Made by a program: the position numbers and the translations under genes. The notes under the pieces are model-generated. The model saw nothing but the letters and a program-made list of their open reading frames with translations, ran no database searches and had not been told where the DNA came from. 64,000 bases of DNA. It comes from Myroides sp. N17-2 (GTDB taxonomy: Bacteria > Bacteroidota > Bacteroidia > Flavobacteriales > Flavobacteriaceae). The stretch covers positions 62,001-126,000 of the forward strand of contig NZ_NSGJ01000001.1 of assembly GCF_002286775.1 (NCBI RefSeq). The letters run 5' to 3'. Every line of letters starts with the position of its first letter. Positions within the stretch are counted from its first letter, which is position 1. Below, one piece after another: positions 51,712 to 60,927 of this stretch.

Positions 51712-52389
51712 TTAAGGGGTTGTTGTTGATACTTGCAACACTTTACCATTAAAGAATCTATTACCATGAATACTAAAGTTCACAATATACTCAGCCATTT
51801 CGTCTGGCATAAGTGGCGCTTGGTATCCAGGAAAAGCTTCTTCTAACATCTCTGTCTGTACAGCTCCTAAAGCTACTACATTAAAGAATATACCTTTATC
51901 CTTATATTCCTCTGCTAGCAATTCACTAAGAATAGTCACAGCTCCTTTACTAGAGCTGTACGCTGCTAAGCCTCCGAATTTAAGTACTCCCTGAACTCCT
52001 CCCATACTACTCACAGTTACCACATGACTATTGACTTTCATAAATGGCACTGTCAACTGCATTAGACGAGCTGCTCCGAATACATTCACATTGTAGACAT
52101 ATTGAAAGTCTTCTTGTGTAATCTCTTCAAAAGGTTTATTAACAATAGCTCCTGCATTGTTAATCAAGATATCTACATGACTCCAGTTATCTTGTACAAA
52201 AGCGACTACTTGTTGCAAGTCTTCCTCTTTTGTTATATCAACAGCTAAACAAGTAACGTTATCTAAACCTACTAATTTGTCAGATACCTTTCTAGATACA
52301 GCCAATACATTATGACCTAATTTAGACAACCACTGCACACACTCTAGGCCTATACCTCTACTTGTCCCTGTAACAATTACATTTTTCAT
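51712..52389 (-). CDS. Short-chain dehydrogenase/reductase
   Basis: 225 residues, classical SDR: the NAD(P) motif TGTSRGIG at residues 7-14, NNAG in ILINNAGA, the catalytic Ser in VSSMGG and the YxxxK pair in YSSSKGA. Substrate unknown. Its start lies 1 base after the stop of the M28 peptidase gene, so translation is probably coupled. Cytoplasmic. Confidence 0.9.
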   Translation of the reverse strand: MKNVIVTGTSRGIGLECVQWLSKLGHNVLAVSRKVSDKLVGLDNVTCLAVDITKEEDLQQVVAFVQDNWSHVDILINNAGAIVNKPFEEITQEDFQYVYNVNVFGAARLMQLTVPFMKVNSHVVTVSSMGGVQGVLKFGGLAAYSSSKGAVTILSELLAEEYKDKGIFFNVVALGAVQTEMLEEAFPGYQAPLMPDEMAEYIVNFSIHGNRFFNGKVLQVSTTTP

Positions 52390-52390
52390 T

Positions 52391-53323
52391 TTAATACATT
52401 CTAATTTCTCCCGGAGCTAAATTAACAAGTTTAGCTACAACCGGTATTATATCTTGTGCAAAAGAAGTCATAAAGTTTAAATCCATTAAATGAGCTTCAT
52501 CTTTTACATGGTGGTAATATTCATAATTTTCAAAGTCAAAAGAACTGAACGTTTGACATGGTACTTTAAACATTTGATAGAACGGATAGTTATCAGATCT
52601 TTTAAACAACTGAAACTCCTCTGCCTTCTCTAGTTTACCCACGATTGACTTACCTGCTAATTCATTTAGCTTAGTTGCCATAGTAGATAGATCATATCCT
52701 GTCAAATAAGTAGTATAATCTCTCTTCATCGCTAATCCTAGCATCTCGAAATTTAGCATAGATACTACGTTCACATTTTCAGCCTTTAGACGTTCTGCTA
52801 AATGTTTTGATCCCCATAATCCTTTCTCCTCTCCTGTGAAGAACGCGATAATAATAGTACGCTTATTATTTTGCAGCTTTAAGTTACGAGCCAACTCTAA
52901 TAAGATAGCACTACCTGCTGCATTATCATTAGCACCATTAGCAATAGAATCACCATCTACCGGCTTCTCTATTCCTATATGATCATAATGTGCTCCTAAT
53001 ACGACTACCTCATTCTTTAAGACAGCATCTGTACCAGGGATAACTCCTACTATATTCCAAGCCTCTTTTACATTCTTTAATGTATCATTATAACTCGTAT
53101 AGTAAGGTTTTATTTTATACTCTTCTAAATGTTTAGCCAAATAATTAGCCGCTAGCTTACCTCCCTCGCTACCAGTATCTCTACCTAATAATTCATCAGA
53201 AGCTAAATAGTATAACGTCTCTTTAATATTCTTTTGTTCAGCATTAACTTTAGCAACAGTTGGAGCCTTAGCAGAAGCACATCCTACTAACAACACTGTA
53301 GCCAATAAACCTAAAAATCTCAT
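52391..53323 (-). CDS. M28 family peptidase, lipoprotein
   Basis: 310 residues with lipobox LLVGCASA (Cys15). The zinc ligands are visible in GAHYDHIG, ANDNAAGSA and TGEEKGLWG, with a last His near the C-terminus in YEYYHHVKDE. Without a PA domain, unlike the 521-residue M28 enzyme at 13.6 kb. An envelope-anchored aminopeptidase is expected. It is first in a four-gene run. A TATTTTTG box lies 18 bases upstream. Confidence 0.9.
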   Translation of the reverse strand: MRFLGLLATVLLVGCASAKAPTVAKVNAEQKNIKETLYYLASDELLGRDTGSEGGKLAANYLAKHLEEYKIKPYYTSYNDTLKNVKEAWNIVGVIPGTDAVLKNEVVVLGAHYDHIGIEKPVDGDSIANGANDNAAGSAILLELARNLKLQNNKRTIIIAFFTGEEKGLWGSKHLAERLKAENVNVVSMLNFEMLGLAMKRDYTTYLTGYDLSTMATKLNELAGKSIVGKLEKAEEFQLFKRSDNYPFYQMFKVPCQTFSSFDFENYEYYHHVKDEAHLMDLNFMTSFAQDIIPVVAKLVNLAPGEIRMY

Positions 53324-53340
53324 TTGTAAATATTTTCATC

Positions 53341-53348
53341 AAAAATAC
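53341..53348 (-). promoter_or_regulatory. Putative -7 box for the M28-SDR-SprT-manC operon
   Basis: CAAAAATA on the plus strand reads TATTTTTG on the minus strand, 18 bases before the ATG at 53323. Confidence 0.5.
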
Positions 53349-53423
53349 AAAAAGGATATTAACTAATGAAAAATAAATGCTCTTGGATAGCAACGAAATA
53401 GTATAAAATATCGCAATAAAAAA

Positions 53424-53448
53424 GCCCTCATTCATTATGAATGAGGGC
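53424..53448 (-). terminator. Intrinsic terminator of the pdhA-pdhC operon
   Basis: GCCCTCATTCAT/ATGAATGAGGGC, a nearly perfect palindrome with a minimal loop, then TTTTTT on the minus strand. It starts 22 bases after the pdhC stop. Confidence 0.92.
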
Positions 53449-53470
53449 TCTGTATTATACTATAAATAGA

Positions 53471-55072
53471 TTACGCCAACATAGTAACTGGGTTCTCTAC
53501 ATAATCTTTAAATGTTTGTAAGAATTGAGCACCTGTAGCACCATCCACTGTTCTGTGGTCACATGCTAAAGTTACTACCATCGTGTTTCCAACTACCACT
53601 TGACCGTTCTTAACTACTGGTTTTTCTATAATAGCACCTACTGATAGAATAGCAGAGTTAGGTTGGTTGATAATAGAAGTAAATGATTGGATACCGAACA
53701 TACCTAAGTTAGATACAGTGAATGTACTTCCTTCCATCTCAGCAGGAGTAAGCTTTTTAGTTTTAGCTTTAACAGCTAATTCTTTTACTTTACCACCGAT
53801 GTTAGTAAGAGACATTTGATCTGTGAATGGCAATACTGGCACTACTAATCCATCTTCTACAGCTACAGCCACACCTATATTGATATGGTGATTATAGATA
53901 GTTGCATTATCAGTCCATTGCGTATTTACTTGAGGGTGTTTGCGAAGTGCCATAGCACATGCTTTCACTACCATATCATTAAATGACACTTTAGTATCAG
54001 GTAGATTATTAATAATCTTACGAGATTCAATAGCATTATCCATGTCTAACTCGATAGTTAAGTAATAGTGAGGAGCAGTAAACTTAGACTCAGCTAAACG
54101 GCGAGCAATAGTTTTACGCATTTGTGAGTTTTTCACTTCCTCTACACTTACTTCACCAGCAGGTACAAAAGCCTTAACTGCAGGTACAGCAGCTGTAGCA
54201 GCAGCCACAGGAGATACTGTCTTAGCAGCTGGTGTGAAGTTCTCGATATCGCGTTTAACGATACGTCCATTCTCACCTGACCCTTTAACATCAGTAATGT
54301 TTATTCCTTTATCTTCAGCAATCTTCTTAGCCAACGGAGAAATGAATACTCTCCCATTAGTTGAAGCAGTAGCCTCCACACTTACAGTTGCAGCAGGAGT
54401 TGCAGCTTTAGGAGCCTCTTCTACAGAAGCCTCAACAGCAAAACTACCAGCTACGATAGCAGATACATCAGTTCCTTCTGGTCCTAAGATAGCTAATACG
54501 CTATCCACTGGAGCAGATTCTCCTTCATTAATACCTACATATAATAAAGTTCCAGCCTCGAAAGCTTCGAACTCCATAGTTGCTTTATCAGTTTCTATTT
54601 CTGCAAGGATATCACCCTCTTGTACTTTATCACCTACTTTTTTAATCCAAGTAGCCACTGTACCATCAGTCATCGTATCACTTAGACGAGGCATAGTAAT
54701 GATCTTAACTCCAGCAGGCATAGCAGCCGCTTTAGGAGCAGGTGCATCAGCTTTAACTTCTACTTGTGCAGCAGGAGCCTCAGCTACAGGAGCAGCGCTA
54801 GCACCACCACTGATTAATGCAGAGATATCTTCACCTTCAGTACCTATAATAGCAAGTAACGAATCTACAGGAGCAGATTCACCTTCTTGTAATCCAATAT
54901 ATAACAATGTACCTGAATTAAATGACTCAAACTCCATTGTTGCTTTGTCTGTTTCGATCTCTGCAAGGATATCTCCTTCTGAAATCTTATCTCCAACTTT
55001 TTTTAACCAAGCTGCAACAACACCTTCTGTCATAGTGTCGCTTAAGCGAGGCATTGTAATTACTTCTGCCAT
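53471..55072 (-). CDS. pdhC: Pyruvate dehydrogenase E2 (dihydrolipoamide acetyltransferase)
   Basis: 533 residues. Two lipoyl domains carry the lipoylated Lys in ETDKATMEF at K43 and K163. They are joined by Ala/Pro-rich linkers. A peripheral-subunit-binding domain (SPLAKKIAEDKGINITDVKG) follows near 245, then the catalytic domain with the HxxxDG motif in ACDHRTVDGATG. It takes acetyl from E1 to CoA as the core of the PDH complex. Just downstream of the E1-alpha gene (12-base gap). The E3 gene is elsewhere. Confidence 0.96.
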   Translation of the reverse strand: MAEVITMPRLSDTMTEGVVAAWLKKVGDKISEGDILAEIETDKATMEFESFNSGTLLYIGLQEGESAPVDSLLAIIGTEGEDISALISGGASAAPVAEAPAAQVEVKADAPAPKAAAMPAGVKIITMPRLSDTMTDGTVATWIKKVGDKVQEGDILAEIETDKATMEFEAFEAGTLLYVGINEGESAPVDSVLAILGPEGTDVSAIVAGSFAVEASVEEAPKAATPAATVSVEATASTNGRVFISPLAKKIAEDKGINITDVKGSGENGRIVKRDIENFTPAAKTVSPVAAATAAVPAVKAFVPAGEVSVEEVKNSQMRKTIARRLAESKFTAPHYYLTIELDMDNAIESRKIINNLPDTKVSFNDMVVKACAMALRKHPQVNTQWTDNATIYNHHINIGVAVAVEDGLVVPVLPFTDQMSLTNIGGKVKELAVKAKTKKLTPAEMEGSTFTVSNLGMFGIQSFTSIINQPNSAILSVGAIIEKPVVKNGQVVVGNTMVVTLACDHRTVDGATGAQFLQTFKDYVENPVTMLA

Positions 55073-55084
55073 GTTCTCTTATTA

Positions 55085-56083
55085 TTATAATCTGTGAGGT
55101 ATAAAAGGATAGTTCTCTTGTTCATATACTACATCGTACATTACGTTTTGATCAGGGAATGGAGATTCTTCAGCGAATTTCTCACACTCAGCTACATGAT
55201 CTTTTACTCTTTGATCCATTGCTTCGATCTCAGCCTCTGTAGCATATCCTTTTTCTCTAATTACGTCTAATACTTGCGTAATAGGATCTATTTTTTTGTA
55301 CTCTTCTACTTCCTCTTTAGTACGGTAGTGCTGAGCATCTGACATAGAGTGACCTCTATATCTATATGTTTTCATCTCTAAGAAAGTAGGTCCATCTCCA
55401 CGACGAGCTCTTTCAATAGCCTCGTACATAGCCTCAGCTACTTTAACAGGGTTCATACCATCTACAGGTCCACTAGGCATTTCGTATCCTAATCCTAATT
55501 TCCAGATATCAGTATGGTTAGCTGTACGCTCTACTGAAGTACCCATAGCATATCCATTGTTCTCAACGATAAATACTACTGGTAGTTTCCAGTTCATCGC
55601 CATATTGAATGTCTCGTGAAGAGATCCTTGACGAGCTGCTCCGTCACCGAAGTAACACATAGTCACAGCTTGTCTATCAAAATATTTATCAGCGAATGCT
55701 AATCCAGCTCCTACAGGGATTTGTCCCCCTACGATACCATGACCTCCATAGAAACGGTGCTCTTTAGAAAAGATGTGCATAGATCCACCTAAACCTTGTG
55801 ATGTACCTGTTCCTTTTCCTAATAACTCAGCCATAATACGCTTAGGATCTACTCCTAATCCGATAGGCTGAACGTGATTTCTATATGCTGTAATCATCTT
55901 GTCTTTAGACATGTCCATTGCATGTAAAGCTCCAGCCAATACTGCTTCCTGCCCATTATATAAATGCAAGAATCCTCTTACCTTTTGTTGAATATATAAA
56001 GCAGCAAGCTTATCTTCAAACTTTCTCCAAAATAGCATGTCTTCATACCACTTTAGATAAACTTCTTTTGTAATTTCTCTCAT
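55085..56083 (-). CDS. pdhA: Pyruvate dehydrogenase E1 component, alpha subunit
   Basis: 332 residues. The thiamine diphosphate motif GDGAARQG...ENN is present (YFGDGAARQGSLHETFNMA then VENNGYAMG). The N-terminal helix region LHLYNGQEAVLAGALHAM and the loop TYRYRGHSMSDAQHYR match E1-alpha. With E1-beta it decarboxylates pyruvate and acetylates the lipoyl group of E2. The E1-beta gene is not adjacent, so it must be encoded elsewhere. It is first in the pdhA-pdhC operon, with a TATTTTTG box at 56160-56167. Confidence 0.96.
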   Translation of the reverse strand: MREITKEVYLKWYEDMLFWRKFEDKLAALYIQQKVRGFLHLYNGQEAVLAGALHAMDMSKDKMITAYRNHVQPIGLGVDPKRIMAELLGKGTGTSQGLGGSMHIFSKEHRFYGGHGIVGGQIPVGAGLAFADKYFDRQAVTMCYFGDGAARQGSLHETFNMAMNWKLPVVFIVENNGYAMGTSVERTANHTDIWKLGLGYEMPSGPVDGMNPVKVAEAMYEAIERARRGDGPTFLEMKTYRYRGHSMSDAQHYRTKEEVEEYKKIDPITQVLDVIREKGYATEAEIEAMDQRVKDHVAECEKFAEESPFPDQNVMYDVVYEQENYPFIPHRL

Positions 56084-56159
56084 ATGACTTTACTTTTCAT
56101 AAACGGTCTTCCGTTTAAAATACAGACTTTCTCATTTAACCACACTAATTGTGGAGAAG

Positions 56160-56167
56160 CAAAAATA
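56160..56167 (-). promoter_or_regulatory. Putative -7 box for pdhA-pdhC
   Basis: CAAAAATA on the plus strand reads TATTTTTG on the minus strand, 77 bases before the ATG at 56083. No TTG lies at the ideal distance. Confidence 0.4.
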
Positions 56168-56495
56168 ATATATCTACGTTAGACTGAAAAATTTATTTGA
56201 AGTATTTTATATTTGATAAGATTTTAAACAAATAATTTAACAATACCTTATAATTAGACGCTTTAATTAAACATCTAATTTTTACTTTCTAAACCTAAAT
56301 AGCCCATTATTGCTTTTTAAAAGTACTATAACATTTAAACGATAATTATTATCTAGCTCATTTAAAATATAATACCCAAGATAAGCCATAAAGTAACAGA
56401 CATAAATAGTCAAACTAAATCTCTTCTTTACGCTTTTAGACAATTCCACAATAACCAAAGTACATAGTCTAGAAACGAAAAGTCTTTTAACAACA

Positions 56496-56528
56496 AAACG
56501 CCATGCAATACCTTATTACATGACGTTT
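56496..56528 (-). terminator. Terminator of the first PhlG-like gene
   Basis: Stem AAACGTCATG/CATGGCGTTT (one G-U pair) with a 13-base loop, then TTGTTGTTAAAAG on the minus strand. It lies 19 bases after the stop at 56547. The T run is weak. Confidence 0.6.
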
Positions 56529-56546
56529 ATTTATTAATACTGGTTA

Positions 56547-57248
56547 TTACCAAAGAAGAGGTGCTTTATCTCCATGTTGATTTTTAGCATAATATAATGA
56601 TGGCAAGCTATGAGATAAGTAAGTAAACTCACTATAACAATGCTCCATTAAACCAAATCCTATCTCATCTGGTAACAAATGTCCCTCTGCTATCCCTGAA
56701 GCACCTAAATAAAAATGACTTCTCAGCACACATCCTTCTAAAGTATCTCTAACAACATGTAGCATATATCCATCGATAGGATCACCATTACTATCTAAGG
56801 GAGTATTCTCCCCAAAACCTATTCTTCCATAAATAATAGCACTAACTTCTCCATCAGCATAAGCTTTACTTAATAACGTCGGATCAAAAACATCTTTAGC
56901 ATCGTGAAACTTAATAGTAGCTGACACAGGTGGGGTGTCTCCTAAAGTTTCTGTTGCATGGATAGTTGCTCCTATATAATTCTTGTGTTTTACCCATTTT
57001 TCATCCCATCCCCCGTGATCAATATGATCATGTGGATGCCAAAGTTTCAAATCCTCTGTTGTTTCAAAATAGGTAAACCACCAGTCTAGCATTTTCCCTT
57101 TGCACCCTACTAAGTTATTTCTCATTGCTACATGTAGCATTCCATTCTCTAATCTCTTAAGACCTGCTTCTAAATAAAGTGGCTTAGCAGCTAAAAGTAA
57201 ATTTATATCCTTAAGCGCTACTTGTTCTATTTTATTCTGTGCTTCCAT
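56547..57248 (-). CDS. DAPG hydrolase (PhlG)-family protein A
   Basis: 233 residues. Resembles PhlG, a zinc C-C hydrolase that removes an acetyl group from 2,4-diacetylphloroglucinol. The expected ligand pattern is visible: His71 (in LWHPHDHIDH), Glu100 (IHATETLG), and His203/Glu207 (HCYSE). The spacings (29 and 4) are close to those of PhlG. WWF and a trio of His (71, 73, 75) are shared with the paralogue at 58699. Cytoplasmic. Shorter than PhlG (about 290 aa). It is divergent from the MFS-PhlG-AraC genes. The actual substrate is unknown. Confidence 0.75.
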   Translation of the reverse strand: MEAQNKIEQVALKDINLLLAAKPLYLEAGLKRLENGMLHVAMRNNLVGCKGKMLDWWFTYFETTEDLKLWHPHDHIDHGGWDEKWVKHKNYIGATIHATETLGDTPPVSATIKFHDAKDVFDPTLLSKAYADGEVSAIIYGRIGFGENTPLDSNGDPIDGYMLHVVRDTLEGCVLRSHFYLGASGIAEGHLLPDEIGFGLMEHCYSEFTYLSHSLPSLYYAKNQHGDKAPLLW

Positions 57249-57540
57249 AATTTATATATTATTACTATTTATAATCCTTAATTCACAAGACTCCCCCATC
57301 TAACTCAAGACATCTTCACCTCTGTTATTTGGGTTAAAAGTTTCTGTAAAAGTAAAATAGGCTTAGAGCCTACGCCTTGCACTATCTTCTAATTATCAGG
57401 TACAAAAGAGAAACCTTCAGCAACAAATTACTTCATATCACTGTGTAGTAAATAATTTCCAAAAAGTACAAGACAATGGGATAATTACACCTATTGATTG
57501 GATTCTTAATACTGACTTTTGTAAAGCAAAAAACAACAAG
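57249..57540. promoter_or_regulatory. Divergent promoter region of the PhlG/MFS cluster
   Basis: 292 bases between the divergent PhlG-like gene A and the MFS gene. Contains GACTTTTG at 57514-57521, a near match to TAnnTTTG, 20 bases before the MFS ATG; a small palindrome AGGCTTAGAGCCT at 57359-57371 that could be a regulator site; and CCAAAAAGTAC near 57452. No ORF. Confidence 0.4.
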
Positions 57541-58686
57541 ATGAATCAAATATCAAGATTGGGAATATTCACTTTACTACTGACAAGTAGCTTAACGATA
57601 ATGGTGGGAACTGTGATAGCTCCTTCACTAAACGAAATATCTCTTCACTTAGGATTTAAAGAAAATCCTGGGTGGTTAATCACTTTACCCTCTTTAGGGG
57701 TTGTCCTTTTTGCCCCCTTTGCAGGTAAATTAATTGATAAAAAAGGGGCTTATATGATGCTTAAGTGGGGGTTAATTCCCTATGCTATATTAGGATTCGG
57801 AGGTGCATTTTTAAACAATCCTTATCTAGTTATCCTAGATCGAATTCTATTAGGTGCTGCCACAGCATTAATACAAGCTTCTGCTACTGGATTAATAGCC
57901 ATTCTCTTCTCTGGTAAAGAAAGAATGAAACTCATCGCTTGGCAAGGAATGGCAATAGAACTAGGTGGTGTAACATTTTTAAGCATTGGAGGGGTACTAG
58001 GTGAGTTAGGCTGGAAATATCCCTTTGTGATCTATCTACTGGGATTAATCTGTAGTACATTACTCTCTATCTCAATAAAAAAAGACAAGACACACTATAA
58101 GGAATTAGAAAATCCTATCGAGAACACAAATCAGAATAAGCTTTCTAAAAGTCTTATTTGCATACTTTTATTTTCTACACTCGCTATGATTCTCTTCTTT
58201 GTAGCATTTGTTAGCCTTCCCCTATATCTCCCATCATTATTTAATTATTCTGAATCAGAGACTGGGTATTTCCTTGCCTATATATCCCTTATAGCTGTTT
58301 TATCAGCAAGTCAAATGCCTAATTTCGTTAAACGGACATCTAATTTATTAACGCTATCCCTTGGCTTTTTAGCTTTCACAGCAGGGCTATTTTGTTTTTT
58401 TATTTCTGCTTCGAACACCACTTTGTTTATTGGAGGTCTAACTATGGGTATAGGTTTTGGGTTTACAGTTCCCCTATTAAATCATATGACCATAGAAGAA
58501 AGCAACACCCAAAATATGGGAAAGAATCTAAGCTACTACTCAATGGCAATATTTGGAGGGCAATTTCTATCTTCCTTTATTACCCAAATTTCGACTGAAG
58601 TAAGATTCACTTTATTAAGTGCAACTATTATATCAGCTTGCACAACAATTTTATTACTAATAATGACAACAAAATATAACAAGTAA
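57541..58686 (+). CDS. MFS transporter
   Basis: 381 residues with about twelve hydrophobic helices. The loop 2-3 motif appears as GKLIDKKGAYMML. A drug:proton antiporter type is likely from overall layout, but no specific subfamily is assigned. It sits 12 bases before a PhlG-like gene on the same strand, so the two are probably one operon. Export of the phenolic substrate or product of the hydrolase is a reasonable inference. Import cannot be excluded. Confidence 0.85.
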   Translation: MNQISRLGIFTLLLTSSLTIMVGTVIAPSLNEISLHLGFKENPGWLITLPSLGVVLFAPFAGKLIDKKGAYMMLKWGLIPYAILGFGGAFLNNPYLVILDRILLGAATALIQASATGLIAILFSGKERMKLIAWQGMAIELGGVTFLSIGGVLGELGWKYPFVIYLLGLICSTLLSISIKKDKTHYKELENPIENTNQNKLSKSLICILLFSTLAMILFFVAFVSLPLYLPSLFNYSESETGYFLAYISLIAVLSASQMPNFVKRTSNLLTLSLGFLAFTAGLFCFFISASNTTLFIGGLTMGIGFGFTVPLLNHMTIEESNTQNMGKNLSYYSMAIFGGQFLSSFITQISTEVRFTLLSATIISACTTILLLIMTTKYNK

Positions 58687-58698
58687 AACTAAAAACTT

Positions 58699-59343
58699 AT
58701 GAGAATAGAAGAAGCAAACGAGCTTTTAAAACCAGGTTACTTACCTTTTGAAGCAGGATGGAAACGCTATGATGACGGACTATTAGTAGTCGCTGCTAGA
58801 TCATCGCTAGCTAACATAAATGGAGCAATGATAGAATGGTGGTTCTCTCACGTACAGAATACAGAACAATATCTATTATGGCATAAAGACGACCATATTT
58901 ACAGTGACTGGATAGGTGAAAGAGGAACAGGTAACTACATCGGTGGTACACACATTGCACACGAGAGATTAGGTGGAGAAGAAATTCACAAACTAAAAAT
59001 CAACTTTCTAGAACCCTCTAACATATTAGACGTCTCGCTATTTCCAGAACAACGTGCTACTGCCATACACGCTAGATTAGGAATAGACGGTATGGATGGA
59101 TATGCTGCTAAAATGGTGCATTATATTAGAGATACTGAATATGGCTGTGAGATGAGAAGTCGTTTTTGGTTAGGTTATTTTGAAGGCAGTGACTTAACTA
59201 ATGATCTAGAAACTCGCCTAAAAATATATCCTGATCATATAGGAGCAGGATTATGTAAACACTGTCACGAGGAAATGAGTAATTTTAATTTATTTTTACC
59301 TAAATTATATGAGCAAGAAACAGGAAAGAAAGTAATTTTCTAA
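58699..59343 (+). CDS. DAPG hydrolase (PhlG)-family protein B
   Basis: 214 residues, a diverged paralogue of protein A (shared GAMIEWWFS, LLWHKDDHIYSDW, HIAHERLGG, ARLGIDGMDGY and HCHEEM). The expected zinc ligands are His62, Glu89 and His188/Glu192 (spacing 27 and 4). Probably a zinc-dependent C-C or ester hydrolase of the cytoplasm. It is co-transcribed with the MFS gene. A hairpin (59356-59393) separates it from the AraC gene. Confidence 0.75.
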   Translation: MRIEEANELLKPGYLPFEAGWKRYDDGLLVVAARSSLANINGAMIEWWFSHVQNTEQYLLWHKDDHIYSDWIGERGTGNYIGGTHIAHERLGGEEIHKLKINFLEPSNILDVSLFPEQRATAIHARLGIDGMDGYAAKMVHYIRDTEYGCEMRSRFWLGYFEGSDLTNDLETRLKIYPDHIGAGLCKHCHEEMSNFNLFLPKLYEQETGKKVIF

Positions 59344-59355
59344 TTTAGTTATATC

Positions 59356-59393
59356 ATCAGATAGCTTGCTTAGGTTTAATCGAGCTATCTGAT
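59356..59393 (+). terminator. Hairpin between PhlG-like gene B and the AraC gene
   Basis: Stem ATCAGATAGCT/AGCTATCTGAT with a 16-base loop, followed by TTATAAAATC, a poor T run. It may be a weak terminator or processing site that lowers regulator expression. Confidence 0.55.
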
Positions 59394-59412
59394 TTATAAA
59401 ATCAGTCATCAT

Positions 59413-60204
59413 ATGAAAAACAGTCATCAAATAGATCCTCTCAAAATAGTATATTTTGAATTAGAACGCTGTCCTGAAAGTTATTTGAACGGTGAAGAGA
59501 GAAATACCTTTTTTGAAATTATCTGTCAGTTTGATTCTGAGAATGATGCTTATGTTGATATTCACTTAATTCCTATTTATAGAGCGAGTACATTTAATAC
59601 AAAGAAACAAGGGTATCTTATAGCATTTAAGCGCGATTACTTAGAGGAAGATGACAAAGAATATGCCTTAGATGTATTCAATCTGTTTAATATTCAAGGA
59701 CAATCTACGCATCTAAGCATAGAGAAAGAATCAGCAGATATACTATTTCAAATAAGTAGTCTCATTAAAGATGAATACTTTAATCCCAATGGAACCTATC
59801 TCATTTTAAAAGCTTTGATAAAAGTCTATCTATTAAATCTAATTCGCCTTAACAACTTGCATTTTCTTGAGCAAGACACAAACCAAAAACGAATTTATCA
59901 GTTCATCATACTACTTGATCAATACTTTAAGGAACAGCGCAATGCTGATTTCTATGCTACTGATATGGGAATATCAGCTAAACGCTTAAACCAAATTCTC
60001 AAACTAAAAATGAACAAATCAATTACTCAATTGATACATGAACGCCTTATCCTTGAAGCGAAAAGAATGTTGATTTCAAGTGAAATGACAATAAAAGAAA
60101 TCGCCTTTGAACTAAATTTTGATGATCCTGCTTACTTCAGTAGATTCTTTAAGAAGAATACACAACTGTCACCTGAAAAATTCAAGCAACAACATCCTAA
60201 TTAG
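59413..60204 (+). CDS. AraC family transcriptional regulator
   Basis: 263 residues. The N-terminal sensor (about 1-160) is acidic and of unknown ligand. The C-terminal AraC domain (about 165-263) has two HTHs: YATDMGISAKRLNQILK and MTIKEIAFELNFDDPAYFSR, ending FFKKNTQLSPEKFKQ. Placed 69 bases after PhlG-like gene B, it probably regulates the divergent hydrolase and MFS genes; the ligand may be an aromatic compound (inference). Confidence 0.88.
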   Translation: MKNSHQIDPLKIVYFELERCPESYLNGEERNTFFEIICQFDSENDAYVDIHLIPIYRASTFNTKKQGYLIAFKRDYLEEDDKEYALDVFNLFNIQGQSTHLSIEKESADILFQISSLIKDEYFNPNGTYLILKALIKVYLLNLIRLNNLHFLEQDTNQKRIYQFIILLDQYFKEQRNADFYATDMGISAKRLNQILKLKMNKSITQLIHERLILEAKRMLISSEMTIKEIAFELNFDDPAYFSRFFKKNTQLSPEKFKQQHPN

Positions 60205-60563
60205 TAGTACATCAAATCATCAATACACTAATATCTATAGCAATATCAATAGCTAACCCTACTCTATTACCCTACTCCTTCACTAGAATACCCTCCTCAA
60301 ATATTAAAGTGTTTTTTTTACTTTCCCACCCCTTCAGCTTCTAAAAGATCCCTTTTAGAGGTACTTATTTCCTTGTTTTTATCTTCCAATGCCCCTCTAG
60401 ACTCTTTAGCAGGCTTTAATCTAAAAATATCTTCAGTTTTTATTTTAGAAAAAAAAAAAACAAATAACATACTAATAAACAACACATTACAATAAAAATT
60501 CTGATTTATTGTAATACATCTAACACCCTTTCACCTCAGTATATAAGCACCTCGTTACCCCAT

Positions 60564-60607
60564 CCTAGGACAATTATAGGAGAATGATAGGACAATAACA
60601 GGCGATA
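60564..60607 (+). repeat. 11-bp-period iteron-like array, 4 units
   Basis: CCTAGGACAAT, TATAGGAGAAT, GATAGGACAAT, AACAGGCGATA: exact 11-bp period, consensus nnnAGGAnAAT. Same family as the two arrays at 20656-20688 and 20729-20761. It lies 320 bases before the DUF6266 start. Confidence 0.75.
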
Positions 60608-60884
60608 AAGATTATTTCTCCAAGAATTCAGCTTTCATTCTACTCTTATTCTGCTCCAATGCGCCAATAATTTTAAATCGAATTAGCGTCTGTATAAGAA
60701 GAAATCTGACTGAAAATGAAAATATTTTAAGCTTTTATCACGTCTAATTAATTCGCATTCAGCCATCAAGACAGTGTCACTAAGGGCTGAACAGCCTATA
60801 AATATTTCTCGCTACTTATGTACTTGGTATGCTGATTTTTATATATTACAAAACGGGAATGATATGGCAAATTGCTATTCAATC

Positions 60885-60916
60885 TCACAAAAAACCAAAA
60901 TCACGAAAAACCAAAA
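60885..60916 (+). repeat. 16-bp tandem direct repeat before the DUF6266 gene
   Basis: TCACAAAAAACCAAAA then TCACGAAAAACCAAAA, one mismatch, followed by a third partial AAAC. It ends 11 bases before the ATG at 60928, so it lies in the leader or at the ribosome site. Confidence 0.75.
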
Positions 60917-60927
60917 AAACATAAGTT

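Larger units (their letters stand above)
56084..56546. other. 463-bp gene-free region upstream of pdhA
   Basis: Holds the pdhA promoter-like box (56160-56167), an imperfect palindrome AATTAGACG/CATCTAATT at 56252-56280 that could be an operator, and the terminator of the convergent PhlG-like gene at 56496-56528. The rest is AT-rich with no ORF. Confidence 0.5.
60205..60927. other. 723-bp gene-free region with repeat arrays
   Basis: Contains a run of about twelve A near 60449-60461, an 11-bp-period array (60564-60607), and a 16-bp direct repeat (60885-60916) next to the DUF6266 start. Segment 60461-60502 (ACAAATAACATAC...CAACACATTACAATAAAAATT) resembles 20823-20866. The frame 60774-61025 overlaps the real DUF6266 gene and is rejected. 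Confidence 0.6.

Noticed and set aside
54234-55097. 287-codon frame antisense to pdhC
   Set aside because: It is a shadow of the Ala/Pro-rich pdhC coding sequence, with a Ser/Thr/Pro/Ile bias typical of antisense frames.
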